Assembly: GCA_030077755.1 (NCBI GenBank) | Contig: JAQJZZ010000008.1 | Span: 62,001-126,000 of the forward strand | Reading direction: 5' to 3' | Length of the DNA: 64,000 nt | From: Filosporella fistucella | Taxonomy: Eukaryota; Ascomycota; Leotiomycetes; Helotiales | In this document: piece after piece, positions 48,043 to 59,310 of the stretch | Layout of the letters: each line of letters begins with the position of its first letter | Position numbering within the stretch: the stretch's first letter is position 1 | The notes under the pieces: model-generated | The model's database searches: none | What the model was told of the DNA's origin: nothing | The model's input: only the letters and a program-made list of their open reading frames with translations | Translations under genes and position numbers: made by a program

Positions 48043-50520
48043 TCATCGATTTGGTTCTGGCCATTCACCTTGAGCCCAGTCTACATTTGCGAGCCAGTCA
48101 AGACTGTCTAAAGACATCCAAGATGGAGTAATCCCTTGACAAAGATCCGTTGAGTTCAGTATAATCTGTTGATTAAATTGCTCAACATTATCCACTGGTT
48201 GAATTTGTGGAGTGGTTCTACTGCTCTGCTCCTGACCTAGAAAAGATGCTTTTGGAGGATCGAATGCCGTGTCAACAATCCTTTTAAGTACATCTCTAAC
48301 TTTCCAACAGAGTTGTACATTATTATCGGTGGGTCGAATCCAATCCAGAAATGCTGTGAAAATCACAAGAGATTTTACGACATTGGATCGAGAAATCTTT
48401 ATGTGAGAGCGTAGGAACTGGCTCGGTGCCATCGAAGATGATGCGACCGCATTTGCTTTTAGAAGTTCTACACAAAGTATCCCAGCAGCTGGAATTCCAA
48501 AACAAACCACCTGATAGAGTAAGACATGTGCTGGGACTCCAAGGTAATCATTGCAAGAACTTACGATCCAGTCAAAAGTATAGCAGTACTTCTGTATGTG
48601 ATCCCGGTTCGACCAGATTGAGATAATCACAGTCATGATCTCCTCCGCTATATCAAAAAGTTTCTGGCCATCGCAGCCTTGCAATACCATAAGCCTTTGA
48701 AGTGAAAAGTGGCACTGTAATACATCTAAATGTATGCGGGCAACGATGAAAGCGTTGCTAGCACTAGTACCACATCCCAGTCCCTCGGCCCATCGGGATC
48801 TATGGTGGTATTGAAGCTGTGAAGGATATGATTTGACCACCTCGTCTAAACGAGCAATCAAGGCTCTGCAATGTGATTAAGAAAGCTGATTACTGGGGAG
48901 AATGGTCATTTACTCACTCTACTTGTGCTTGAGTGAACTGTCGATCAAAGCTCAGTGACAGTAACAGTATGTCCTCCCTGATTGGACTTAAAAGGGCATC
49001 GGCTCGCAGCCAGGTTGTGGTATAGATCTTTCCATCAGTGTTCCATCCCTCAGGGGACAATTTTGAGGCTGCACTGGAAAGCCTTTCAATTCCACTGTAA
49101 AGATCCTCTTCGCTGAGATCTAGTGGGAGCGGACAGTGACAGTACGGCTTATTCAACATGGGGGGCCTACCATGGAACAAGCTATCTCTTTTGTCCGCGC
49201 TGTACATTGATGCTGAGAGCGCTGATCGGTATTGATTCAATGGTGTGATTCTGTCAATATTTGGTAGCCGATGAAGGCCAGCTGTGACGAAAGCGCTGCC
49301 TACCGTTGCAAAACCGGCTCTGAGTTGGTCACCTAAATTAGGGTGAGTTCTATTCGCGTGGAAATCAAATGCGTGAGTCAAGGGAACGCACTTTCGTCAC
49401 TAAAGATGATACTTTGAAGTTTGACGCTATTTTTCATCAAACACACAGTAATGTCGCTAACCTCAGCGGGCCAAAGTTTCAAGCAAGCAACTGAGCATTC
49501 TCTCATCCTGTCAGCTGAAGTGCGGCGGCCTTTCTCCTGCTGTTCTGGCAATCTGAAGACAGGATCCCATTCCTGCTTGTGCTTGAATGCCATACCAGCC
49601 CAGCTGAAAAGTAAGCCCACCATTTCCCAAGTCAAAGCTGTTCCACTAAACCAATTGACCCAGTCAAACTCCGAGGGGCCATTGCCAGAAGATGTGATAT
49701 GCCTTCCATTCTCATGGAGATCTTTGGCCATCGCCCATGCTGACTCTCGTGAGCGATTAAGTCCTAAATACTCGCCATAAAGTGCCCACACTTGGTCAAG
49801 ACAATGACGAATCATGGTAGGAGAAATCCAAACATCATGCACAAAGTCAATATCCTGTAGCAATATCTTGCATGTTTGAAGTGTTGGAAACTGTAGCAGC
49901 GTTTCTATGGCAAGCTCTTTTAGTGGTGGCTCGGTTGCTGTGTTAACTTGTTCATTTGATAGGCTGCTTAACGGGCTGCTGGCAGCAGATTCGACGGCAG
50001 CCTCAATAGCAGACGCAAAACTCTGTTGATTTTCGGAGAAGACAGCCGAGAATCGAGTTGGACCGTAGGAAGTGCCTTCCTTGTGGAACAACGATGCACT
50101 TTTCCTGATGGTCTCGGAGCCTGTTAGAGTACTGCTTGCAGGACTACTAATCTGATCCGAGCACTGAACATTACTCCCTAAGCAATTTGACCCCAGAGAC
50201 TGTACATCATGAGTAGTCGGAGATTGTCTCACTCGCGCTGTGTCGCAATTGTTCAGATTGATCGTTTCCTCAAGGAGGATAGCAGGCGTCTGGACAGGCC
50301 GTGGGTACGGATTAGGTGAATGGTGCTTTCTACTCGTCGTCGTCGGCGTAGGGTCGTACACGCAGACAATCTTTCGCATGATACATCTGGAGCATTGTGG
50401 CCCTTGGTGGTCACAGCGCACTTTGGATTTTCGGCATGGTTCGCAAGAAAGTGGAAGCCCGTTCCGACGTATTCTTCGTTCCGGAGACATGAGATGTATC
50501 TTCGAAGTCGGAGAGCTCAC
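48043..50520 (-). CDS. Zn2Cys6 transcription factor, probable cluster regulator
   Basis: Exons 50520-49392, 49332-48918, 48865-48565 and 48510-48043 give 770 residues. The last intron (48564-48511) is 54 nt, in phase and without a stop. The zinc cluster is LSCEPCRKSKVRCDHQGPQC followed by SRCIMRKIVC, with six cysteines in the usual spacing. A Ser/Pro/Thr-rich linker leads to the fungal-specific transcription-factor domain (LQDIDFVHDVWISPTMIRHC, GTALTWEMVGLLFSWAGMAF, YNQ-type loop TPLNQYRSALSASMYSADKR). It is divergent from the FAD oxidoreductase, with 530 bases between them that hold CGGAG/CACTCCGA motifs. That, and its central place among genes with the same motif, make it the likely activator, probably autoregulated (inference). 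A second start lies at 50490. Confidence 0.9.
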
Positions 50521-51051
50521 AATAAACGGAACTAGATTGAAGAGGAGGTCTTTTCGTTGTGAACCTGGTAGAAATTCGGAGGGACTGGACAGATCTAGCT
50601 GTGTTATGACCGAGGTAACTCAATTGGAGATGGATATGGCACGATTGTAGGAATGATAAAGATTCAATGTTACGTGTTGCAGTTACCATAATGATAGAAA
50701 GGTCAAGACATTGACGGAGTGGCTGAGCGTAGATATCGGAATAGAGGTAAAGTGGGGGAAAGCACTAGGTGAAGATAAGGCATGCGCACTCCGAAGAACT
50801 TGCTAATTCGCGAATCACATCAGTGAAGGAGCGTACCTAACCATAAATATGCTGTATTAAATTTCGGAAGATATGGACAAAAACCATTCGCACTTGTTTA
50901 CTTCATTGAAACTCTATGTATATGTGCCCAGCACAAATTTTTCGCGTTCCCCCCTTTTGGTAGTCTTGTATTCTTGCTTTCTTGCTCTTCTATACTCTGA
51001 AGCTCCCACATATCTGCACGAACGATTCAGTCAAAGTGTCTCAATTCAAAT
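50521..51051. promoter_or_regulatory. divergent promoter of regulator and FAD oxidoreductase
   Basis: ACGGAGTG at 50714, CACTCCGA at 50787-50794 (reverse of TCGGAGTG) and TTCGGAAG near 50863. These are the same core as upstream of the aldo-keto reductase and HAD genes. Confidence 0.55.
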
Positions 51052-52422
51052 ATGACACATCAGTATGTGCCTGTCGAGAAATCTACCATCCCTTTCTGGC
51101 ATCGTGACCTCGATACACTTCACGACCATCGTACCACAGAAGATCTCCCTGCATCAAGTGACATAGTCATTATTGGGGCAGGTTATGCAGGTACCAGTGT
51201 TGCATATCACCTGGTGAAGGGTGATCAATCGTCAACAGATCTGTCAGTTACGCTTCTCGAAGCTCGTGGACTTTGTTCAGGGGCAACTGGCCGTAATGGA
51301 GGCCACCTCCGTCCAGATTTATATGGCCATATCCCCAAATATATGGACCGTGCAGGAATCGAAGCTGGCTTAGAAGTTGCTGAATTTGAAATTTCTCATC
51401 TCCAGGCAATCAAGACGCTCGTAGAAAGAGAAAACATCGACTGCGATTTCAAAATTTTCCCTCGGACGGTGGACGTGTGGATGAACGAGGCAGCTGCTAT
51501 GCGAGCTAGAGAGCTCTTCGACTTGATGGCGTCTCGCAATCTTGATTATATGAAGAACGTAACCTTTGCTATGGGAGAAGAAGCCGAAGTCATGTCTGGC
51601 GTCAAAGGCGCACGAGCTTGTGCAAGTTATCCAGCCGGCTCGCTTTGGCCTTATAAACTCATTCTCCACCTTGCTGGGGCCGCTCTCAAGACTGGTCAAG
51701 TCAATATTCAATCTCATACTCTTGTAACATCTGTTATTGAAGCTACTGATTTGGTTGGAGGCCTCCTTGTGACGACGGCTCGGGGAACTATACGGGCTAA
51801 GAAAGTTGTCTACGCAAATAATGCATATGTTGGAGGACTTTTACCCGAATACAAAAAGGCCATCGTTCCATGCAGGGGTCTCTGCTGTCATATCACGATT
51901 CCAGAAGGCTCCAAATTTCAACTTCCTTGTGGCTCTTATAACATCCGTGAAGATGACAGTGTATTGTCGTATATGGTTGTTCGACCAGACGGTAGCATTG
52001 TCATTGGAGGCGCCAATAAGAAATATCGACCACACCCTGAGCAATGGTACAACAACGTTGATGATGGGAGTTTGATTGAGCTCGTCAAAGATCACTATCA
52101 AGGATATATGCAGAAGCACTTTCAAGGATGGGAGAACAGCGGTGCCAATGTCAGCCAAGTTTGGACTGGAATCATGGGATATAGCTTTGACTCAGCGCCA
52201 CATGTAGGCTCTGTGCCAGGCAAAGCAAATCAGTACATGCTTGCTGGATTCAATGGCCATGGTATGCCGGTGGTCTGGCTTTCTGCAAAAGGGGTAGCGG
52301 AAATGGTTCTAGGTGCCGAATTTAAGGACACGAGAATGCCGCGACTGTATGAGACGACACAGATAAGGCTTGATACAATTCACAATAGCACTGGTGGAGG
52401 TGACATACTGACAAATAATTAA
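51052..52422 (+). CDS. FAD-dependent oxidoreductase of the DAO family
   Basis: Intronless, 456 residues. IPFWHRDLDTLHDHRTTEDL precedes the dinucleotide-binding start IVIIGAGYAGTSVAYHL, then LLEARGLCSGATGRNGGHLR, which covers the FAD pyrophosphate in this family. RTVDVWMNEA, VVYANNAYVGGLLPEYKKAI and IMGYSFDSAPHVGSVPGKAN, with the final GFNGHGMPVVWLSAKGVAEM, match amine- and imino-acid-oxidising DAO enzymes such as gamma-glutamylputrescine oxidoreductase-like and sarcosine/D-amino-acid oxidase-like proteins. It likely oxidises a C-N bond and passes electrons to O2. No signal peptide and no obvious peroxisomal SKL-type ending (last residues LTNN). It shares its promoter with the regulator; the neighbouring permease and threonine aldolase fit an amino-compound pathway (inference). 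Confidence 0.92.
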   Translation: MTHQYVPVEKSTIPFWHRDLDTLHDHRTTEDLPASSDIVIIGAGYAGTSVAYHLVKGDQSSTDLSVTLLEARGLCSGATGRNGGHLRPDLYGHIPKYMDRAGIEAGLEVAEFEISHLQAIKTLVERENIDCDFKIFPRTVDVWMNEAAAMRARELFDLMASRNLDYMKNVTFAMGEEAEVMSGVKGARACASYPAGSLWPYKLILHLAGAALKTGQVNIQSHTLVTSVIEATDLVGGLLVTTARGTIRAKKVVYANNAYVGGLLPEYKKAIVPCRGLCCHITIPEGSKFQLPCGSYNIREDDSVLSYMVVRPDGSIVIGGANKKYRPHPEQWYNNVDDGSLIELVKDHYQGYMQKHFQGWENSGANVSQVWTGIMGYSFDSAPHVGSVPGKANQYMLAGFNGHGMPVVWLSAKGVAEMVLGAEFKDTRMPRLYETTQIRLDTIHNSTGGGDILTNN

Positions 52423-52767
52423 GATTACAAGAATTCATGCTTGGTTATTCTTGAATCAATTCGCCAAGCTGAATTTAGCCCCCCTTTCCATGCTGACAGT
52501 GATAATTTCCACGTAAGCATCGAATAACAATTTTTGAGTGTCACGATATCGATTGCTTCAACAGAGTTTTCTCTCACTGTTGCTGTATTTACTGTTCCTC
52601 CTTATTATTTCTTCCCTCTGTATTTCGACACCGTCCCCCTCCTTGCTGAATATGAATGATTTTTCTTCAATGTCCATTAAATTCCAAGCATCTTACTGGG
52701 GTTGTGATCGTTCAAAGAGACTGGATCAGAAATCAGATTTCTATCTTCATTAACATTTTTAATTTGT
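52423..52767. other. convergent intergenic region
   Basis: Three hundred and forty-five bases between the 3' ends of the FAD oxidoreductase and SDR genes; pyrimidine-rich. No feature beyond transcript ends is expected or seen. Confidence 0.5.
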
Positions 52768-53667
52768 TTACGATATAAGATTATCTACACCGGTCCCTGT
52801 ACTCAACGTTTCGAACTTCTTCACACTTTCTTTATCAGCTTCTAACTTGGCTACAATCTTTGCATACGCATCGCCTCCCAGCACTACTCGGGGTGGCGGG
52901 TTCTCCATGCCTGCTAATTCATACATCGCAGCCGCGGCTTTACGAGGATCACCTTCCTGTTTTCCGTGCCTGGCCATCATGTAGGACTGTATGTCTAAGT
53001 GGTCGTACTCTGGATGCCGCTCTGTGAAAGCCATTGAGTGGCCGGCCCATTCGGTCCTGTATCTCATTGTTAACTTGAAATGTACTCAATATATTTGAAC
53101 ATCGGTATATGCTCACCTAAACCCTCCGGGCTCGATACAAGTAAACTTGATATTCCATTCAGGCTTGACCTCCTTCGCAACGGAATCTGTGAACCCTTCC
53201 ACCGCAAACTTACTGGCACAGTACAAACTGAACCCTGCCGCTCCCCATAGGCCCCCTGTACTCGTGATCTGTTGAATTACTCCGCCCTTTGGACTTTGGG
53301 TCCTCATGGCAACCATGGCCTCTCTGGTAACATCTAAGAGCCCAAAGAAGTTCACTTCCATCTGCTTTCGAATGTGGTCTTCTGTCATCTCCTCAAAGTT
53401 TCCAGTGAGGCCATATCCTGCATTGTTGACCACAACATCTATACGGCCAAATCGATCTTTGGCTTTTTGAAACGCGGCGGATATTGACTTCTTGTCTGTA
53501 ACATCTAGTTTGTACGCGAGGTAGTTTTCGGGTGTAGTGTTTTCGAAAGATAGAGAACTCGGATTTCTTGCAGTAGCAACAGCGATATCTCCTCGATTGA
53601 GGATCTCTTGAATGAGATGGTGGCCAAAGCCTGTAGATGTCCCCGTTACAAGAAATACTCTGGGCAT
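52768..53667 (-). CDS. short-chain dehydrogenase/reductase, classical type
   Basis: Exons 53667-53117 and 53062-52768 give 281 residues. VFLVTGTSTGFGHHLIQ is the TGxxxGxG cofactor loop; ATARNPSSL suggests NADP preference; KLDVTDKKS, VVNNAGYGLTGNFEE and QQITSTGGL (catalytic Ser region) follow. YCASKFAVEG holds the Tyr and Lys of the active site, and EPGGFRYRTEW crosses the exon join. The set of motifs is complete, so the enzyme should be active on an alcohol or ketone. The second exon's acceptor reads AATGAG, which is acceptable but weak. The gene is divergent from the amino-acid permease, and their common region holds four CGGAG cores. Confidence 0.9.
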
Positions 53668-54216
53668 AGTGACTGTGAGTGAAGGCGGTGTTTTCGGTGG
53701 TTGGATGCGTGCCTCACTCAGGCTGAGCTCGGACTGGGGATATCGACACGGTGTCGTTCAGATATGTAAGGTTTTTCTCGGACTAATGAAGTTGGGGCGG
53801 AAATAAAACGGATTACTATGAAGTGTTCCATGCGTTTGTTCTGCTCCGAGGTAAATTACAGCGCTCCGAGCTTCAGATATTTAGAGTTTAAAATTAGTGG
53901 CGGCCATCCCATCGACACGCTACGGAGCAACATTACGGAGCAATATCTACCCACAATAATTCCCCCTATCTTCGTCGTCCTTTGAACGTGGTTCTTATCT
54001 TGAATGATTATAAACATAGGATTGTCGATTGGCTGTTCTAAGGCAGAGATAACTCGACTTATGTCAAAGGCCTGCAGTATCTTGTTTTGGAAGGACTCGG
54101 CTGCCATCCACAGATAAGAGGTTGGCCGTCAAAGGTGCTCGTTCTCTGAGTTTAAGAGTGCGTAGTTCCGTCGTGTCCATGATATAACTTAATTTGTACG
54201 TCTCATATTCTTCAAA
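53668..54216. promoter_or_regulatory. divergent promoter of SDR and permease with CGGAG repeats
   Basis: CTCCGAG occurs at 53844-53850 and 53864-53870, spaced 20 bases. TACGGAGCAA occurs twice as a direct repeat at 53921-53930 and 53934-53943. CGGACT variants lie closer to the SDR start, near 53,728 and 53,776. Confidence 0.55.
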
Positions 54217-56203
54217 ATGTCGATTACCGGATCAACAGATGACTCTCTCACCAACACAGTCAATGGCTCGAAAGACGATGAGAAGAAAGCTGCATTTCAA
54301 GATGTGGAGACTCAGCACAATTGCGATGACTTGAGAGTCATTGGTGATATGACTGAGGTCGACGATGTCCGGAAAGGACTCCATGCGCGCCATGTCCAGA
54401 TGATCGCACTGGCTGGAACCATAGGTACGGCTTTTTATTTCTTGTCTGCAATATTCTCGACTTTGCGAATCGCAAAAGTTCTCCAGCCAGACACAGTGTT
54501 CAAACATCTGCTTGGGGTAAATTAAAATAGCTTTATTAGCTAAGAAGTCTCTAGGTACTGGACTTTTTCTAAGTTCCGGACGAGCTATTAGTCGTTCTGG
54601 TCCGCTCGGTGCTTTGATTGGTTACCTGGTAATGGGAGCTACGGCCGGTATAGTAACTTTAGCCACCGCAGAGATGGGTGCCCTGGCTCCTCTGAACGGA
54701 GGAATTGTTCGTTATTCTGCGCACTTTGTTGATCCTGCACTGTCTTTTGCAAACGGCTGGAACTTAGTATACTCTTACTCTGTTTCTATGCCTGCTGAGG
54801 TACGTTCACAACCTTCCTTAGTCCTCGTGCTTCTATTGCCTTATGCGAGAGTATAGTGCTAATGATGTCTTAGATCGTAGCGGCGAGTGTACTTGTTGAA
54901 TTTTGGATTACAATAAACAACGCTATCTGGATAACAACCTTCGGAGTTTTGATGCTTCTTAGTGGATTTTGTGTCATCCGCGTTTATGGAGAGATGGAAT
55001 TTTTCTTTTCATCGATGAAAATAGCCCTTATATTTGGTGTCAATATTATGGTAAGGCTTTCTTTGCCATATCTAATCATTTCTACCAACCTCTGATAACT
55101 TTTGTAGGCTTTAGTCATCACCTGCGGTGGAGGGCCTGATCATGAGCCAATCGGCTTCAAATACTGGAAGCAGCCAGGACCATTTGTGCAGTATCTTGGT
55201 ATACAAGGCTCTTTGGGACAGTTCCTTGGAGTCTGGACGGCCTTGAACAGTGCTTTGTATGCATATTCCGGGATTGAGAGTATTACAGTAGCTGCTGCGG
55301 AAACGCGCTCACCAAGACGAGCTATTCCCAGCGCTGCGAAAAGAATCTTTGGCCGCATCGCCCTCTTTTATGGTTCGTAAAGTTATTCCTCCGCTGAAAT
55401 TCTTCTTCCAACGCTAACTAATACTAGTTATTTCAATCTTCATGCTAGGTCTTGTTGTTCCTTCAGATGATCCCCAGCTTTCTCACTACAGCGGCACAGC
55501 TTCTACTTCTCCATTCGTGATTGCTGCAAAAAGAGCTGGCATCAAAGTCGTCCCTTCCATCATCAACGCTGTGATCATTACATCAGCCTGGTCTTCTGGT
55601 AATTCCAATGTTTTGAGCGGATCGAGGGTGCTTTATGGTCTTGCAAAAGATGGGCTTGCCCCTAAGATATTTACAAAGCTCAATCGCTTTTCAGTTCCAT
55701 GGGTCGCCATCGCGATGTATGGAGTTCTCATGTGCCTTGGCTACCTCACGCTCTCTTCGACAGCGAGTGTAGTCTTCGATTGGCTTCAAGATCTAGTTTC
55801 TATCAGTACCCTAGTCAACTGGCTGACGATTTGCGTCACTTATCTTCGATTCTACTACGGCTGCAAAAAACAGGGCATATCCAGAAAATCTCTACCCTAT
55901 GCAACACCTCTCCAACCCTATATCACTTGGGTTTCTATGATATTCCTCATCATTCTGCTAGTTACTGGTGGCTATGTTAATTTTATTCATCACCAATGGA
56001 GTGACGAAAGCTTCGTTTCATCATGTATCAACATTCCTATCTTCTTCATACTATATTTTGGCTACAAATACGTCAAGAAGACCAAAGTCGTTGCACTCGG
56101 AGACATTCCCATTCAAGGCTTTCTCGATCACTATGTTCAAAACCCGGAGCCTGAGCCAAAGCCAAAATCAAAACTTCGGAAATTGAATATCTTGTGGTCT
56201 TGA
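54217..56203 (+). CDS. amino-acid permease (fungal YAT-type), 5 exons
   Basis: Exons 54217-54424, 54555-54799, 54874-55050, 55108-55372 and 55428-56203 give 556 residues. The acidic N-tail with VRKGLHARHVQMIALAGTIG leads into helix 1 (GTGLFLSSGRAISRSGPLGA), the start typical of fungal amino-acid permeases of the APC superfamily. About 12 membrane segments follow; MGALAPLNGGIVRYSAHFV, GPDHEPIGFKYWKQPGPF, GIESITVAAAETRSPRRAIP and SAWSSGNSNVLSGSRVLYGL are family hallmarks. Exon 4 uses the unusual donor GTTCGT, chosen because it alone keeps the frame (LFYV-ISIFML). It should import amino acids at the plasma membrane. Placed inside the motif-sharing cluster, it probably brings in the substrate of the pathway (inference). 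Confidence 0.92.
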
Positions 56204-56739
56204 ACGGTTCTCATCGGACGCCTGTATAGGTTTTGCTACTGCTCAAGAGGAAATTACCAGGAAATGGATAAAATTGCTGGAGATAGCATGCGAATATTAG
56301 AAATTCTTTATCCGTCTTAAATCTGTTAGTTTTAAAGCGGTTTTGGAGTTCAACGAAAAGAAAACCCAACTTCTTTGAAAAAGAATTTGAGTTAATCTGC
56401 AATACTTACTCGTGCAAGTCAAAGAGAATGGCATCCAAAATCTCTTTATTATCATGGAATGATGCAAATTGAATTGATACGTTGTGGCTATCAATATATT
56501 CTCTCTTATTCACGTCTGGAACTGGAGCTATTGAAAAGTGTAAACGGAGAAAAGTCACATTTGCAAGATGCTGTAGTAAGAACACCTCAATAATATCTTC
56601 GAAGAGTAGCTCCAAATATTCAACTTCACTTTATCTTCTCGGCCTCAATGATATCTTCTGTTGTCTCCATAGTCATTGAAGACCCTCGATCGAGTGCGAC
56701 GACGATCCTCCACAGTCTGACTAGGCATTGTCTGCAGGA
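56204..56739. other. intergenic region, AT-rich
   Basis: Downstream of the permease. Short frames only; AT-rich with runs of A and T. No gene supported. Confidence 0.45.
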
Positions 56740-57060
56740 TTCTCGGAGTGTTTTCTCGCTCTTTCAAAGGTGGGGGCTGGCGCTTGCACTCCGAAAATGA
56801 TTTCTTCGGAGCGATTATTTTCGGAGTGGAGTCCTATAGCAGAGTGGATAGGTCGTGCTGCCCCGAAAGTATCACCCCACTTTAGCTGATGAGTACCAAA
56901 AGGACTGTATTAGTTTCTCAAGCATTCTGAACAAACAACTACAACTGGAGCAAACTCGTCAGATGGCCAGAGAGTAAGCATTGCATCAGCTCCAAATGCG
57001 TTTTGCCTGAATTGAAACCAAATTTGTCCTTCATCGAAACTAGTAACAGACTGTGGCGCC
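56740..57060 (+). promoter_or_regulatory. HAD gene promoter with four CGGAG motifs
   Basis: TCGGAGTG at 56743-56750, CACTCCGA at 56787-56794, TCGGAGCG at 56806-56813 and TCGGAGTG at 56821-56828, all within 90 bases and 230-320 bases upstream of the HAD start. Three of the four are the exact 8-mer or its reverse. Confidence 0.6.
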
Positions 57061-57919
57061 ATGGCTCCAAAAAAGAACGTTGTATTCGACGTCGTCGGCA
57101 CCTGTGTATCTTTCGGTATGTATCATCTCTCCTTCAAAGGTGCCAGCTAGCGCTGACAACTCCAGACGCGTTCTACAATCGTATCGATCAGATTCTTGGT
57201 CATCGTTTGAAGGAGCATTGCATCAACTCAAAACTTTTTGGCTTCGCCTGGCAAGAAGCAGCAGAGTTGGAGTTCTACTTCCTACTCAATTCGGAGCGCT
57301 ATACACCATTCCCGGAAGTGTTCAAAGCTCTCTTTTATCGTGTTCTATGGATGTCTGGAATCGAAGATCCGCGTTCATTTGCAACCGACGAAGAGAGAGA
57401 TCTATGTCAAGCGTCATACTCAGAACTTGAGCTGAGACCTGGATGCAGAGAAATTTTTAGCAAACTACGTGACAACGGGTTTGAGATTTGGTGTCTCACG
57501 ACTGGGGATAAGAAAAGAGTCAAAGGTTATTTTGACCGCGCGGGTATTGACATGCCGTCGAAAAACTGTGTGAGCTGCGATGAATTTTTGCAGACAGATG
57601 AAAATGGCGAGAAGCTAGGCACGGGCGTTTACAAGCCTTCAATGGGTGCTTATAAACCTATGCTGGCAAAGTTTGCCGTCGAAGACGAGAATTGGTTCGC
57701 TGCTGCCCATATGTGGGATGTGAGTGCTGCTGTTAAGGCAGGGTATGTTTCCATTTCATATTTGCGTATCAGAGATAGCTGATATATAATAGCTTCCGAG
57801 GAGCCTATTGCTCAATTCTGGAGAAGGAGTCTTGCATTGAGATTTTCAATACTAAGATGGATGTCGTGGCTGGTACGCTTGTGGAAATGGCAGACAAGAT
57901 TGTTGCACAAACAAATTGA
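57061..57919 (+). CDS. HAD-superfamily hydrolase, 2-haloacid dehalogenase-like
   Basis: Exons 57061-57115, 57166-57742 and 57793-57919 give 252 residues. VVFDVVGTCVSFDAFYNRI carries the nucleophilic Asp; a helical cap follows (FAWQEAAELEFYFLL, YRVLWMSGIEDP). EIWCLTTGDKKRVKGYF is motif II (Thr); VYKPSMGAYKPM supplies the motif III Lys; AAHMWDVSAAVKAGFRGAYC the motif IV Asp. The FDVVGTC start is common in fungal haloacid-dehalogenase-like proteins. The substrate may be a phosphorylated or halogenated small acid; the fold does not say which. Its promoter has the densest group of the CGGAG motif found across the cluster, so I count it as the last cluster gene. Confidence 0.88.
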
Positions 57920-59310
57920 ATGTAGTATGTCCTTATTGACAAAACATGTATCTGTTGTTGTAACGTGCATTAATGACACATTCACTCTTACAGTAACTGA
58001 AAGATGTCAGTGCATAGAGGCGAGCTGGCTTTGTGTCTTGTGGATCATTCCTTATATTAGAGGATTGGTGGATATTCAGGATAGGAATTTACCACCATCC
58101 TGCACGTAAACTAACGTTTATCCCTGCGTGCCGGAAAACCCTATATGCCGGAAAAAATGATGGGTACTTTAACTTCAACCATTTTTAAATATTTACAAAC
58201 CTTAATATATCCTGAACTTGCCCAGAAGTTATATTCCGCAGCCACTCCCAGACACTCTAAAACCCACTTACTAGAAATCACGTTTGTGTTATTGCCTTAT
58301 GCCTAATTTACAAAGTGTCTCCTTTCTATAGTATTACAGGCTTTCTCCATTACAAGTCCACTACTAAGCTCATTTCATCCTTAATACTCCTAAAGGAGTC
58401 TTATCCGAGCCAAAAGGCCATTACTACTAGTTAGCAAATCGTCATCAGCCTAGTGGCAGCTGTGACGCGCAGATTCATCCCAAATCGCCACGGGGATCGG
58501 TATAATCGGTACCTTGGATCAATGCGAGTGACGATTCTGGTTAGTGCATAATAAAGCCGCACCTCCTGTAATAGCTTGATTCAACCCATATGACTATTTA
58601 TCAAGCTGAGGCTGTCGGATCACTCACGTGATAACGTAAGAAGGTTCTTTGCATTAATAATGCAACACACACACATTCTTGCTCAAGTGCAAAGGGAGGA
58701 TAGGGAGTGTATTCTCATAAAGCGTCTAACTTATGATGAATTCAAATAGGTGCTCTACCGCCTTGCCGTACGCACGTACTGTAATAGTTTCCGCCATTCC
58801 ATATTGAAGCACACGTGTTATACACGTGCTTGGGGTCGCATCCAGTCGTCGGCGTGGGTCGATCCAGATCTGCAACCGCACACACGGAACAGCACGAGAT
58901 CTGAAAGCTGAGCTGACGGCAGCCGTTTAAATGGAATATTCGCGTACAGTACGGTATGGTCACTTAAAATCGGTGTTCAGAGTGAACGCCTCAAACAGCC
59001 TCGCCCAGCTGAGCCCTCTCACTGCCACAATGCAGCCTGATTGACAAGATAACAGGACAAGCTTTTTTCTTAAATCAACCCATCTAAAACCCTTCTATCT
59101 ATCTTCTGACGCCAGCCATATTTTGACCATTACGATAGGCACTTTGGGGTAAAGATCTGTGTCACCAGTGCTATCATCCAGAACGAGCTGGAGGCTTGGC
59201 AGGCTCAAGTTTACGACGTAAAAGTGCATCCGTATATCGCCGGGCCTCAAAGCCTTATCTAGATTCTCTAGTAAGCTCAGACTATCAATTACCATCAATC
59301 CCTATATGTT
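57920..59310. other. intergenic region holding a TIR-like repeat and E-box motifs
   Basis: Contains the left inverted repeat at 58114-58190 and three CACGTG cores (near 58,624, 58,812 and 58,822). The last two lie in a short imperfect palindrome. No coding sequence supported. The 3' part should be the promoter of the HeLo-like/PP1 gene. Confidence 0.5.
58114..58190 (+). repeat. left terminal inverted repeat-like sequence
   Basis: Starts at 58114 after TA and matches the reverse complement of 62570-62640. The core CCTGCGTGCCGGAAAA differs from the right copy by one base. Confidence 0.65.
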
